Part shown: piece by piece, positions 26,211 to 34,724 of the stretch
Layout of the letters: each line of letters opens with the position of its first letter
Position numbering within the stretch: the stretch's first letter is position 1
Assembly (NCBI GenBank): GCA_036522515.1
Contig: DATDFQ010000056.1
Coordinates: 62,001 to 126,000, forward strand
Source: Bacteroidota bacterium
GTDB lineage: Bacteria; Bacteroidota; Ignavibacteria; UBA10030; SZUA-254
Direction of reading: 5' to 3'
Length of the DNA stretch: 64,000 bases
The notes under the pieces: generated by a model
What the model was told of the DNA's origin: nothing
Seen by the model: the letters and a program-made list of their open reading frames with translations, nothing else
The model's database searches: none
Translations under genes and position numbers: made by a program

Positions 26211-27776
26211 ATGTCGCCCCCGATCCGCAACACCATCATCCGGAATACTCTCTATTCCATCCTGGGGCGTACCTGGACGATAGCGGTAAATATCGTCCTC
26301 GTCCCGTACATCATCTCCAAGATCGGTATCGATCGTTTCGGAATCTGGGCGCTCCTCTCGATCCTTGTGGGATATTTTGCCCTTCTTGATTTTGGAATCG
26401 GTGTTTCGTTCACCCGGTTCATCACCGAGGCGTTTACGAAGGGGGACGGCGACGAAATTAACCGCATCGTAAACTCCGGGTTCGTATTTTATCTCCTGCT
26501 GGCCCTTCCGGTCTCCCTCATCGCATTCTTTGCCCGCGGTCCGATCTTCTCGCTCCTCAACATCGACCCGATTGCATATCCGGATGCGGTCACGGCCTAT
26601 TACGGGACCCTTGTGATCTTCCTCCTTTCGACGGCCCTCAGCGGATTTAGCTCGGTCCTGCTCGGGCTTCAGAGGATCGCGCTCGTCAACAAGATCGCGA
26701 TCGTGGTCACGATACCGAACGTGGTTGGAACCGTTGTGCTGCTGCGGTCCGGCCTGAAGCTGGACGGACTCATGTGGACGAGCCTGATTTCATCCGTGAG
26801 CGGTCTTCTCATCACGTTCCTCTATGCAAAGAGAAATCTCGCATCGCTGCGATTCAATCCTTTCCTGTTTTCAAGCAAGACCGTCAAACGCCTCCTGGGT
26901 TTCGGTCTGAAGATTCAATTTGCGAAGTTTTCCGACCTGATCACCTTCCAGGCGGACAAGACGATCGTCTCCTACTTCTCGGGTATCACGGTGGTCGGAT
27001 TCTATCAGATCGGATCCCAGATCGTCTGGCGCATCAGGGACCTTCCCCTTCTTCTTCTCTCCTCGCTGCTTCCCGCCGCCTCGGAATTGCATACGCTGAA
27101 CGACCGTAAGAAGCTTCTCGAGATGTACGCGCGGGGGACGAAGTATCTTGCGGTGGTAAGCATCCCCCTGATGTTTTTTCTCGCCGCAACCGCCCACATG
27201 ATTATGAGAGCCTGGGTGGGGCCGGGCTACGACATGTCCGCCAACATCTCACAGATTCTGATCGCGGGCTACCTCTGCAACGTCCTGGTGGGTGTGGGGG
27301 CCGCCGCCGCGGCGGGGATGAACCAGCCGGACTTTCAATGGCATTCCGCGATCGTGACAACGGTCGCAAACCTTGTGCTCGTGGTGATTCTGGGATATTT
27401 CTTCGGCATCTATGGGATCGCCGTGGCAAGCACGCTCTCGCTCATCGTGGGGCCGGCCTACTTCCTGGTGAAGTTTCACGGGCACATCCAGGTGCCTCTT
27501 CGTGCGTTCGCCTCGTCCATCATGATTTCACCCTTCCTTATTTCGCTTGCGGGCTGTTCGGTGCTCTGGGTCGCGAATACGCTCTTCTTCGGTTCGGCGA
27601 ACTACGGGGGGAGGCTGCCCTACCTGATCATTCTGTCGGTGGAAGCGGTGATCTTTGCGGGGACCTACGGGTGGGGTATCCTGCGGAACCGCTACTTCGA
27701 TGAGGTCGATAGGGAACTCTTCGTCAACAACTATCTGCTGACGAAGGTCCAAAAACTCGTACGCTTCTCATCGTGA
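26211..27776 (+). CDS. Wzx-like polysaccharide flippase (MATE/MOP superfamily)
   Basis: The 521-residue protein has about 12-14 hydrophobic segments. The N-terminus 'NTLYSILGRTWTIAVNIVLVPYIISKIG' and 'FGIWALLSILVGYFALLDFGIG' are typical of oligosaccharide flippases (RfbX/Wzx). It should move lipid-linked repeat units across the inner membrane. The 3' end overlaps by 9 bases the convergent glycosyltransferase gene on the other strand. Confidence 0.88.
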   Translation: MSPPIRNTIIRNTLYSILGRTWTIAVNIVLVPYIISKIGIDRFGIWALLSILVGYFALLDFGIGVSFTRFITEAFTKGDGDEINRIVNSGFVFYLLLALPVSLIAFFARGPIFSLLNIDPIAYPDAVTAYYGTLVIFLLSTALSGFSSVLLGLQRIALVNKIAIVVTIPNVVGTVVLLRSGLKLDGLMWTSLISSVSGLLITFLYAKRNLASLRFNPFLFSSKTVKRLLGFGLKIQFAKFSDLITFQADKTIVSYFSGITVVGFYQIGSQIVWRIRDLPLLLLSSLLPAASELHTLNDRKKLLEMYARGTKYLAVVSIPLMFFLAATAHMIMRAWVGPGYDMSANISQILIAGYLCNVLVGVGAAAAAGMNQPDFQWHSAIVTTVANLVLVVILGYFFGIYGIAVASTLSLIVGPAYFLVKFHGHIQVPLRAFASSIMISPFLISLAGCSVLWVANTLFFGSANYGGRLPYLIILSVEAVIFAGTYGWGILRNRYFDEVDRELFVNNYLLTKVQKLVRFSS

Positions 27777-28763
27777 GGGGACAAACCAGCCAGCGAGGTC
27801 TCGATCTGAAATCACCCGTTTTGACCTGATCCGCCCCCTCTTCCTGAACATCGCCGGCAACTTTGCGATCGCGTGGAGGTGGGGCCTGATGCGTGAAGCC
27901 TGCAACCCCATTCCCTTTCTGTCGAAGAGCGCCGCCCGGATCGCGAGCCTGAAGATCAATCCGGCAAGGTCTCTGGCTCTCCTCATCAGGAAGATCGAGA
28001 CCATCGCGGGGGGCAAATCCTTGACGACATAGAAATAACGGTTCCTGTTCAACAGGTATTCCTTGAACGGCGAGGTGTTGCCGTAGGCGTGGGAGTGCTT
28101 GTGATAGACGATCGCCTTCGGGGCGAAGAAACATTTCCAACCGGCGAGCCGCGCCCGCAGGACCAGGTCGACATCCTCATAATACATGAAGAAATCTTCG
28201 TCGAACAATTCAATCTCCCTGAGCATCGAGGCACGGTAGAGCGTCGCACCGGCATTTGCCCCGAATACTTCCATCTTCCGGTCGTAGGCCCCGTTATCCG
28301 GTTCCTGCCAGCCGAGCTGGATTGGATCCCCGTTCTTATCGAAGGTAATCCCGACGGCGTCAATGATCGTTGGGGTATCCATGAGGAGAGTCTTCGCCTG
28401 GCACGAACCGATCCGTTCATCGGACCCGGCGGCGTCCACCAGTTCCGCAATGAAATGTGCGTCAACGCGCGTGTCGATACTGAGCAGGAGGACATACTGC
28501 ACCGACGGGTCCTTCAGGACTTCGGCGATCCCGAGATTGCTCCCCCTCGCAAACCCGCAGTTGGGAGTGAGCGCGAGCACCTCAACTCCGGGAAACGTCG
28601 ATCTCACAAAATCCGCCGATCCGTCCGTCGAACCGTTATCGACGAAGAGCACCCGGTAGTTGCGGTAGGTTTGTTCCAGGAGAGAACTGAGGCAGGGAGC
28701 GATGAGTCCGATCCCGTTCCAGCTGAGGAGTACGACTGCAACGCCCGGGGCTTGCGGATCCAT
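27768..28763 (-). CDS. Family 2 glycosyltransferase, the only minus-strand gene of the locus
   Basis: The 331-residue protein begins MDPQAPGVAVVLLSWNGIG. It contains 'LFVDNGSTDGS', 'LTPNCGFARGSNLG', 'LLSIDTRVDAHF' and 'FFMYYEDVDLVLRARLAGW', as in GT2 rhamnosyltransferase-like enzymes. An ATG at 28823 is in frame, but the predicted promoter (28841-28813) would start transcription near 28806, after that codon, so I use the ATG at 28763. Its gene is convergent with the flippase and divergent from the CDP-sugar operon. Confidence 0.85.
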   Translation of the reverse strand: MDPQAPGVAVVLLSWNGIGLIAPCLSSLLEQTYRNYRVLFVDNGSTDGSADFVRSTFPGVEVLALTPNCGFARGSNLGIAEVLKDPSVQYVLLLSIDTRVDAHFIAELVDAAGSDERIGSCQAKTLLMDTPTIIDAVGITFDKNGDPIQLGWQEPDNGAYDRKMEVFGANAGATLYRASMLREIELFDEDFFMYYEDVDLVLRARLAGWKCFFAPKAIVYHKHSHAYGNTSPFKEYLLNRNRYFYVVKDLPPAMVSIFLMRRARDLAGLIFRLAIRAALFDRKGMGLQASRIRPHLHAIAKLPAMFRKRGRIRSKRVISDRDLAGWFVPSR

Positions 28764-28807
28764 CGGCCTGCGAAAGTGAATGTGAGAACGCTTGAGCGGA
28801 AGTATAG

Positions 28808-28836
28808 TTGCAAGTATAATCATAATTCTTTACGTT
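28808..28836 (+). promoter_or_regulatory. Candidate promoter of the CDP-sugar operon
   Basis: TTGCAA (28808-28813), 17 bases, TACGTT (28831-28836), leader about 20 bases. An alternative with TTGAGC (28792) and TATAAT (28815) also has a 17-base spacer. It interlocks with the divergent promoter of the minus-strand glycosyltransferase. Confidence 0.5.
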
Positions 28837-28841
28837 ATCAA
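28813..28841 (-). promoter_or_regulatory. Candidate promoter of the divergent glycosyltransferase
   Basis: On the minus strand: TTGATA (28841-28836), 17 bases, TATACT (28818-28813). Its -35 overlaps the end of the opposing -10 and its -10 overlaps the opposing -35. Confidence 0.5.
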
Positions 28842-28863
28842 TATTCTCACATGAATTAGGCAG

Positions 28864-30081
28864 ATGAGTAAAGAAGATTTCCTTTACGTCCCATACGGCC
28901 AGACAGTCCACGGGGAGGAAGAAATCGCGGCCGTCGTGCGCGTGCTTCGTTCGTCCACACAAATGGGGCCGAATGTGAGGGAGTTCGAGAAGCGGATCGC
29001 CGCCCTGTTTGAAAAAAAATACGGGCTGATGGTGAACTCGGGATCGTCCGCAAACTACCTTGCCCTCGAAGTGCTCGGATTGCCCCCCGGGGCGGAGGTG
29101 ATAACGCCCGCGCTGACATTCTCCACAACGGTCGCGCCCCAGGTGAAGAACGGGCTCGTTCCGAGCTTTGTCGACGTGGGGGAGGGAACCTACAATATCG
29201 ACTCAGCCCTGATCGAGGAAATGGTCACGCCCACAACCCGGGCGGTGATGATCCCCTCGCTGATCGGAAACATGCCGGATTGGGACGCGATCCGCGGCAT
29301 AGCGGACAAACATTCGCTTCTTGTGATCGAAGATTCCGCGGACACGCTCGGAGGCACGCTTCGAGCCAGGAGCACCGGTTGCCGGAGCGACGCAAGCACC
29401 ACAAGTTTTTACGGATCGCACGTCATCAACTGCGCGGGGAACGGCGGGATGCTTTGCCTCAACAACGACGAATTTGCCACGCGGGCGAAACTCCTCCGGA
29501 GCTGGGGCCGGAGCTCGTCCCTCTTTGTCGAGTCGGAGAAGATCGAAAACCGGTTCAATGTGAACCTGGAGGGAATCCCGTACGACGCCAAGTTCGTCTT
29601 CTCGGCGATCGGATATAATTTCGAGCCCTCGGAAATCGGCGCCGCGTTTGGTCTGGTGCAGCTCGACCACCTCGAGCAGAATATCGACATCCGGAACAGG
29701 AATTTTGCAGCCCATCTGAAATTCTTCGGGAAGTATGAAGAATACCTGATTCTTCCGAAGCAGCAACCGGAATCCCGGACCGGATGGCTCGCGTTCCCGC
29801 TCACGATCCGGAACGGAGCCCCGTTTACGCGCCGCGAATTTCAGATCTTCTTCGAGGAGCGGAATATCCAGACGCGAACCGTCTTCACGGGCAACATCCT
29901 CCGGCAACCCGGATTCGCGGGAATCAATTGCCGGAAGAACAAGGCCGGGTATCCCAACGCCGACCAGGTCATGCGGGGGGGTGTCTTGCTCGGGTGTCAC
30001 CACGGACTCAAACAGAACCAACTCGATCATATCCATGAGACCTTCCGCCAGTTTCTTCAGACAAGAGGCCTGAGCGTATGA
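28864..30081 (+). CDS. E1/ColD-like PLP-dependent sugar 3-dehydratase (DegT/AHBA family)
   Basis: This is a 405-residue DegT-family protein. The PLP-lysine position is occupied by His186 in SFYGSH, as in the 3-dehydratases RfbH (E1) and ColD, which remove the C3 hydroxyl of 4-keto-6-deoxysugars. Classical E1 enzymes carry a CxC...C group after 'WGRD' for a 2Fe-2S cluster; here that stretch reads WGRSSSLF with no cysteine, and no E3 reductase gene is nearby. It may therefore work like ColD, using PMP renewed from glutamate. The two genes downstream make the CDP-4-keto-6-deoxyglucose substrate. It overlaps the next gene by 4 bases. Confidence 0.85.
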   Translation: MSKEDFLYVPYGQTVHGEEEIAAVVRVLRSSTQMGPNVREFEKRIAALFEKKYGLMVNSGSSANYLALEVLGLPPGAEVITPALTFSTTVAPQVKNGLVPSFVDVGEGTYNIDSALIEEMVTPTTRAVMIPSLIGNMPDWDAIRGIADKHSLLVIEDSADTLGGTLRARSTGCRSDASTTSFYGSHVINCAGNGGMLCLNNDEFATRAKLLRSWGRSSSLFVESEKIENRFNVNLEGIPYDAKFVFSAIGYNFEPSEIGAAFGLVQLDHLEQNIDIRNRNFAAHLKFFGKYEEYLILPKQQPESRTGWLAFPLTIRNGAPFTRREFQIFFEERNIQTRTVFTGNILRQPGFAGINCRKNKAGYPNADQVMRGGVLLGCHHGLKQNQLDHIHETFRQFLQTRGLSV

Positions 30082-30851
30082 AAGTGGTCATCCTTGCGGG
30101 CGGGTACGGGAATCGTTTGAGCGAAGAGACGCAGACAAAACCGAAACCGATGGTCGAGATCGGCGGGAAGCCGATCCTCTGGCATATCATGAAGATCTAC
30201 TCCCATTTCGGTTACAACGAATTCATCATCTGTCTCGGGTACAAGGGATTCATGATCAAGGAATATTTTTCCAATTATTTCCTGCACCAGTCCGACGTGA
30301 CGATCGATCTTGCGAAGAACGACGTAAAGATTCACAGCAGTGTCTCCGAGCCGTGGAAAGTCACGCTGGTCGATACCGGCGAGGCGACGATGACGGGCGG
30401 GCGCATTCTCCGCATCAAGCCGTTTGTGGGCTGCGAGCGGTTCATGATGACTTATGGCGACGGGGTGGCGGACATCGACATCCGCGCCCTGGCGGAGCTT
30501 CATGCGAAAAAGAAGACGCTCGCAACGATCACCGCCGCGCAACCGGGCGGCCGCTTCGGCGTGCTGACGATCGATTCCTCCCAGCGCGTGACGCATTTTC
30601 ACGAAAAACCGGCCGGAGACGGCTCGTGGGTGAATGCCGGGTTTTTTGTGCTCGAGCCGGCGATCTTCGACTATCTTCACGACGATGCGACGATCTTCGA
30701 GAGGACCCCCCTCGAGCAGGTCGCAAAGGATCACCAACTCGGGGCCTACCGCCATGACGGATTTTGGATGCCCATGGACAAATTGAGCGACAAGATTCAT
30801 CTCGAAAGTCTTTGGAATACCCATAGCGCCCCCTGGAAGGTGTGGGCCTGA
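30078..30851 (+). CDS. rfbF: Glucose-1-phosphate cytidylyltransferase
   Basis: The 257-residue nucleotidyltransferase has the start 'VVILAGGYGNRLSEET', 'KPKPMVEIGGKPILWHIMKIYSHFG' (landmark), 'MMTYGDGVADID' and 'FHEKPAGDGSWVNAGFFV', matching RfbF/AscA. It makes CDP-glucose from CTP and glucose-1-phosphate, the first step of CDP-deoxysugar synthesis. ATG overlaps the previous stop (ATGA) and its 3' end overlaps the dehydratase gene. Confidence 0.95.
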   Translation: MKVVILAGGYGNRLSEETQTKPKPMVEIGGKPILWHIMKIYSHFGYNEFIICLGYKGFMIKEYFSNYFLHQSDVTIDLAKNDVKIHSSVSEPWKVTLVDTGEATMTGGRILRIKPFVGCERFMMTYGDGVADIDIRALAELHAKKKTLATITAAQPGGRFGVLTIDSSQRVTHFHEKPAGDGSWVNAGFFVLEPAIFDYLHDDATIFERTPLEQVAKDHQLGAYRHDGFWMPMDKLSDKIHLESLWNTHSAPWKVWA

Positions 30852-31948
30852 CCGGCGTGAGTCCCTTCGGAGGCGTATTTGCCGGCAAGAAAGTTCTTGT
30901 CACGGGAGACACGGGTTTTAAGGGATCCTGGCTCGCCCTCTGGTTAAACGAATTGGGCGCCGAGGTCTACGGTTTTTCCCTTCCCCCCAGGTCGGCTTCC
31001 GATAACTATGTCACTTCCGCTCTCGACAAGAAGGTGCGCCACACCGACGGCGACATACGAAACCGCGAGGCGCTTACGCGATCCATCCACAAGATTCAGC
31101 CGGATGTCATCTTCCATCTCGCCGCCCAGTCTCTCGTGCTGGATTCCTACCGGGAGCCGCAGGGGACGTTCGAAACCAATGTGATGGGCACGGTAAATCT
31201 TTTCGAAGCGGCGAGGACCGCGGGGAGCGTGCGGGCACTTGTGAACGTGACCAGCGACAAGTGTTACCAGAACAACAACTGGATCTGGGGTTACAGGGAA
31301 AACGATCCGATGGGCGGGAGCGACCCGTATAGCGCGTCGAAGGGTTGCGCGGAGCTGGTCGCCAACGCGTATCAGAAGTCTTTTTTCGAACAACATCCGT
31401 GCAATCTCGCATCGGCTCGCGCAGGGAACGTGATCGGCGGGGGTGATTGGGCGCCCAACCGGATCGTTGCCGACTTTTTCAGGGCCGTCAAGGAACAGAA
31501 AGCACTCCGGTTGCGAAATCCGGACTCCGTGCGCCCCTGGCAATTCGTGCTCGAACCGTTGAGCGGCTACCTGATGCTCTGCTCGAAATTGTTGACCGGG
31601 GGAAAGAAGTTCTGCGGCGGCTGGAATTTCGGACCGGCCGAGGTGTCCCAGCATACCGTGCTGGAACTGGTGGAAGAGATGATCAGGCTCTCCGGGAAGG
31701 GGTCGTACTCCATTGAACGGGAGGGTAAGGAGGCCCCCGAAGCCCATTTATTGAATCTGGACGTATCGAAGGCGGTAAATTTTCTCCGATGGTCTCCCGT
31801 GCTCAGCTTTTCCGAAGCCGTGGAGCGTACAGTGGAGGGATATCAGGCCGGGTTCAAGACAGCAAGCACCTATGACTCTCGTGTCGCCCAGATCAATGAC
31901 TACGTGAGGAAGGCGGCGGGAAGCAAGGTAGAATGGGCAGGAACTTGA
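30842..31948 (+). CDS. rfbG: CDP-glucose 4,6-dehydratase
   Basis: The 368-residue extended SDR has 'VLVTGDTGFKGSWLALWL', 'IFHLAAQSLVLDSYREP', 'NVTSDKCYQN' and the catalytic 'YSASKGCAE', as in RfbG/AscB. It converts CDP-glucose to CDP-4-keto-6-deoxyglucose with bound NAD. GTG at 30842 lies inside the end of rfbF; a second GTG at 30857 is possible. It sits between the cytidylyltransferase and an RmlC-type epimerase. Confidence 0.95.
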   Translation: MGLTGVSPFGGVFAGKKVLVTGDTGFKGSWLALWLNELGAEVYGFSLPPRSASDNYVTSALDKKVRHTDGDIRNREALTRSIHKIQPDVIFHLAAQSLVLDSYREPQGTFETNVMGTVNLFEAARTAGSVRALVNVTSDKCYQNNNWIWGYRENDPMGGSDPYSASKGCAELVANAYQKSFFEQHPCNLASARAGNVIGGGDWAPNRIVADFFRAVKEQKALRLRNPDSVRPWQFVLEPLSGYLMLCSKLLTGGKKFCGGWNFGPAEVSQHTVLELVEEMIRLSGKGSYSIEREGKEAPEAHLLNLDVSKAVNFLRWSPVLSFSEAVERTVEGYQAGFKTASTYDSRVAQINDYVRKAAGSKVEWAGT

Positions 31949-32025
31949 ATACCGGCTTGAGCTGAAATGGAAGTATCACCCCTCCCCCCGGCCCGCCGGC
32001 CGCGCCGGTCGCCGTAAAGGAAACC

Positions 32026-32586
32026 GTGCAACTACAAGAGACAAAAACTCCCGGTTGTTACGAGATCATTCCGGCTGTGGCCGGAGACGCGCGGGGTGTG
32101 TTTGTCAAGACCTTCCGGGAGGACGTCTTTGCGAAGCACAAGCTTGAATCGCATTTTGTCGAGGAATACTACTCTATTTCCCACAGAAGGGTCCTCCGGG
32201 GATTGCATTTTCAAATTCCGCCGAAGGCGTGCGAGAAGATGGTCTACTGCGTTTCCGGCAGCGTCCTGGACGTCATCCTGGACCTGAGACTCGGCAGCCC
32301 GGCCTATGGGACCTGCGAAGCATTTACACTCGATTCCACGAAGGCAAATATTCTGCACATTCCTGCGGGCGTGGCGCACGGGTTCTACGTCCAGAGCGAG
32401 CATGCCACACTCATCTATAAAACCACCGCGTTGTACTCTCCGGCACACGACACCGGCATCCGGTGGGATTCGGTCTCGTTCTCCTGGCCGGATCCCGACC
32501 CGATCGTGTCCGACCGGGACAAAGGCTTCCCGCTGCTGAAGAATTTCAAGAGTCCGTTTGTGTATCGCGGATCCGAACGTGAGTAA
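32026..32586 (+). CDS. RmlC-like NDP-sugar 3,5-epimerase (second copy)
   Basis: The 186-residue cupin has 'GVFVKTFREDVF', 'EEYYSISHRRVLRGLHFQ', 'VLDVILDLRLGSPAYGTC', 'IPAGVAHGFYV' and 'DTGIRWDSVSFSWP'. The catalytic His is present. In this CDP-sugar operon it probably epimerises a CDP-4-keto sugar rather than dTDP-4-ketorhamnose. The GTG at 32026 has AAGGA upstream. The 77 bases before it hold a very GC-rich palindromic run (CGGCCCGCCGGCCGCGCCGG) without an obvious promoter. Confidence 0.85.
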   Translation: MQLQETKTPGCYEIIPAVAGDARGVFVKTFREDVFAKHKLESHFVEEYYSISHRRVLRGLHFQIPPKACEKMVYCVSGSVLDVILDLRLGSPAYGTCEAFTLDSTKANILHIPAGVAHGFYVQSEHATLIYKTTALYSPAHDTGIRWDSVSFSWPDPDPIVSDRDKGFPLLKNFKSPFVYRGSERE

Positions 32587-33487
32587 GCGGGTGGCTCTGC
32601 TGACGGGAGCGACGGGCTTCGTCGGGTCGAACCTCACGAGGTTCCTCGTGCGGGAGGGATGGAGGGTGCATGTCCTTCTCCGGTCGGAACTTCCCGAGTT
32701 TTCTTCCCTCTCGGAGGTATTCGGGAAACTGCATCCTCACTATTACGACGGCTCGACCGGGAGCGTCCTGCAGTGCTTCGAGGAGGCCGAGCCGGATATC
32801 GTCTTCCATCTCTCGTCGCTCTATCTCGCGCAACACAAGCCTCAGGATATTATTCCATTGATCCAGAGCAATATTCTTCTCGGCGCGCAGGTCCTGGAGG
32901 GAATGGCGGGCAGCCGGACACGGCTCCTGGTGAATGCGGGGACATCATGGCAGCATTATAACGATGAAGAGTACAATCCTGTCTGTTTGTATGCCGCCAC
33001 GAAAGAGGCGTTTGAGGCGATTCTGACCTACTACGTGGAAGCGCACGGCGTGAGGGCGATTACGTTGAAGCTGTTCGACACATTCGGTCCGAACGACAGG
33101 AGAAAAAAACTCTTTCACCTTCTGCGGAACGCGGCAGCCGGAGGGGAACAGCTTGCGATGTCTCCCGGCAAACAACTGCTCGATCTGGTCTATATCGATG
33201 ATGTCGTGCAGGCATTTGCCGTCGCGGGGAAGCGATTACGGGATGGAAAAGTGAAAGGATCGGAATCGTATGCGCTTTCATCGGGCAACCCGGTAACGTT
33301 GAAGTCCATCGCCGGACTCTATGGCAGGATCGCGAAAAAGAAATTAAACATCCTGTGGGGGGGCAGACCCTACCGTGACCGCGAGGTGATGGTCCCATGG
33401 ACGAAGGGGAAGAAACTTCCGGATTGGAGTCCCACGGTGACGTTGGAGGAGGGGATCAGGAAACTTGTGAGTCTGGATCAACAGTGA
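32579..33487 (+). CDS. NAD-dependent sugar epimerase/reductase (RfbJ/abequose-synthase-like)
   Basis: The 302-residue extended SDR begins at a GTG (32579) that overlaps the previous stop. It has the nucleotide loop TGATGFVGSN, 'DIVFHLSSLYLAQH' and the catalytic Tyr-Lys pair in 'CLYAATKEAFE'. Beside rfbF, rfbG and the 3-dehydratase it could reduce the C4 ketone of the CDP-dideoxyhexose, the job of RfbJ or RfbS, but the exact product cannot be read from sequence. It overlaps the following glycosyltransferase start (GTGA). Confidence 0.8.
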   Translation: MSKRVALLTGATGFVGSNLTRFLVREGWRVHVLLRSELPEFSSLSEVFGKLHPHYYDGSTGSVLQCFEEAEPDIVFHLSSLYLAQHKPQDIIPLIQSNILLGAQVLEGMAGSRTRLLVNAGTSWQHYNDEEYNPVCLYAATKEAFEAILTYYVEAHGVRAITLKLFDTFGPNDRRKKLFHLLRNAAAGGEQLAMSPGKQLLDLVYIDDVVQAFAVAGKRLRDGKVKGSESYALSSGNPVTLKSIAGLYGRIAKKKLNILWGGRPYRDREVMVPWTKGKKLPDWSPTVTLEEGIRKLVSLDQQ

Positions 33488-34461
33488 CCGGAAACCGGGG
33501 ATCGGGACCCCCCCTGGTCTCCGCCATCGTTATCAATTGGAACACGAGGGACCACCTCAACGAATGCCTCGCGTCGTTGCTCTCCGGCGGGGGTTCTCCC
33601 GAACTCGAGGTGATTGCGGTCGACAACAATTCTCCCGACGGGAGCGCCGAGATGGTCCGGCAGAAATTCCCTTCGGTGATGCTCATCGAGAACGACCGGA
33701 ACCTCATGTTCGCGGGGGGAGTGAACTCCGGCCTGAAGCAAGCCCGGGGAAAATACTTCTTTATCCTCAATCCCGATGTCCTGATCACCCCCGATTCCAT
33801 TGCGAAGCTGGCTGCCTTCATGGAGGAGCACCCGGATGTCGCCGCGGCGTCGCCGGCATTGTTTTATCCGGGGGGCGAGTTCCAGTCCGAATTTTTCCTG
33901 CGCCTCCCGTCCTTCATGCAGCTTTTCCTCTATTATACGCCGTTGTATTCCCTCGCCCGGAAGAGCACGTACCTGCGTTCCCGGTACTATGAGGCGGCGC
34001 TGAATCGCTCCGCCGACACCGATCTCGACCAGCTCCCCGGCGGATGCATGCTGGTATCACGCACGGCTGTCGAAGCCGCCGGCCCGATGGACGAAGACTT
34101 CGTGCTCTACTACGAGGATGTCGACTGGTGCACCCGCCTTTCGCAACATGGCCGGCTGGTCCTCCACCCGGGCGTCTCCGCGGTTCATCACGGCGGCGGA
34201 AGCCACCAGAAGGATGAATCCTGGGTGGACGGGCGGTTCAAGACAAGCATGCTGCTCTACTTCAAGAAACATCTCGGACCCGTATCGTTCCGGATGGCTT
34301 CCATCGTCTTCTTCGGCATCGCCCGCGCCAGCCTGATGCTTCGCTCGGTCGAGAGTTTCCTTCCCATGTTTGACCAGCGCCGCGTCGCCAACCGCATCGA
34401 GAAGAACAAGTTTTTCCTCCAGGAGTACCGTCAGCGCCAGAACGCCTTCGCAAAGTATTGA
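33484..34461 (+). CDS. Family 2 glycosyltransferase
   Basis: The 325-residue protein begins at GTG 33484, which overlaps the preceding stop; an ATG at 33397 in the same frame lies well inside the previous gene. It has 'IVINWNTRDHLNECLASLL', 'AVDNNSPDGSAEMV', 'FILNPDVLITPDSI' and 'VLYYEDVDWCTRLSQHG', typical of GT2 enzymes. It closes the CDP-sugar operon and so is a good candidate to transfer that deoxysugar. Confidence 0.86.
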   Translation: MTGNRGSGPPLVSAIVINWNTRDHLNECLASLLSGGGSPELEVIAVDNNSPDGSAEMVRQKFPSVMLIENDRNLMFAGGVNSGLKQARGKYFFILNPDVLITPDSIAKLAAFMEEHPDVAAASPALFYPGGEFQSEFFLRLPSFMQLFLYYTPLYSLARKSTYLRSRYYEAALNRSADTDLDQLPGGCMLVSRTAVEAAGPMDEDFVLYYEDVDWCTRLSQHGRLVLHPGVSAVHHGGGSHQKDESWVDGRFKTSMLLYFKKHLGPVSFRMASIVFFGIARASLMLRSVESFLPMFDQRRVANRIEKNKFFLQEYRQRQNAFAKY

Positions 34462-34468
34462 GTTGATG

Positions 34469-34560
34469 GGTGGTGCCTCCTTCTCCTGAGCTCGTCATGC
34501 TGACATGCTTCAGGTCAGCATCTTCATTCTCGTTCCGCCGCTCTGCGTGGGAACGAGGGG
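34469..34560. repeat. Mosaic of family C and family A repeat pieces
   Basis: GGTGGTG, then CTCGTCATGCTGACATGC with its complementary GGTCAGCATC, then a CGTTCC...GGAACG palindrome. This is a shuffled mixture of pieces seen whole at 25572 and 51945. Confidence 0.7.
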
Positions 34561-34607
34561 CCAAAATGATGTGCCCTCCGTGAGACCCTCCGCTGAACTG
34601 TTTCAAG

Positions 34608-34636
34608 TTGTCTGTTTGAGATTTTAATTCTATATT
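34608..34636 (+). promoter_or_regulatory. Candidate promoter of the reductase/methyltransferase operon
   Basis: TTGTCT (34608-34613), 17 bases, TATATT (34631-34636). The leader to the ATG at 34725 is about 80 bases and contains a CCGCGACCCCCCGCG-type GC hairpin. Confidence 0.55.
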
Positions 34637-34724
34637 TTAAGCTCATTATCCCGCGACCCCCCGCGAGGGGCGTCGAATGCAGATAATTTCGTCGATTGGA
34701 TGATCGGAATGGGTCGTTAGTGGC

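Noticed and set aside
27764-27780. Possible frameshift where the flippase and convergent glycosyltransferase genes meet
   Set aside because: The 9-base tail-to-tail overlap leaves both C-termini at normal length, so nothing appears broken.
28815-28820. Exact TATAAT with TTGAGC 17 bases upstream as the CDP-sugar promoter
   Set aside because: Kept only as an alternative: TTGCAA-17-TACGTT matches the pattern of the other promoters better and gives a leader similar in length to theirs.
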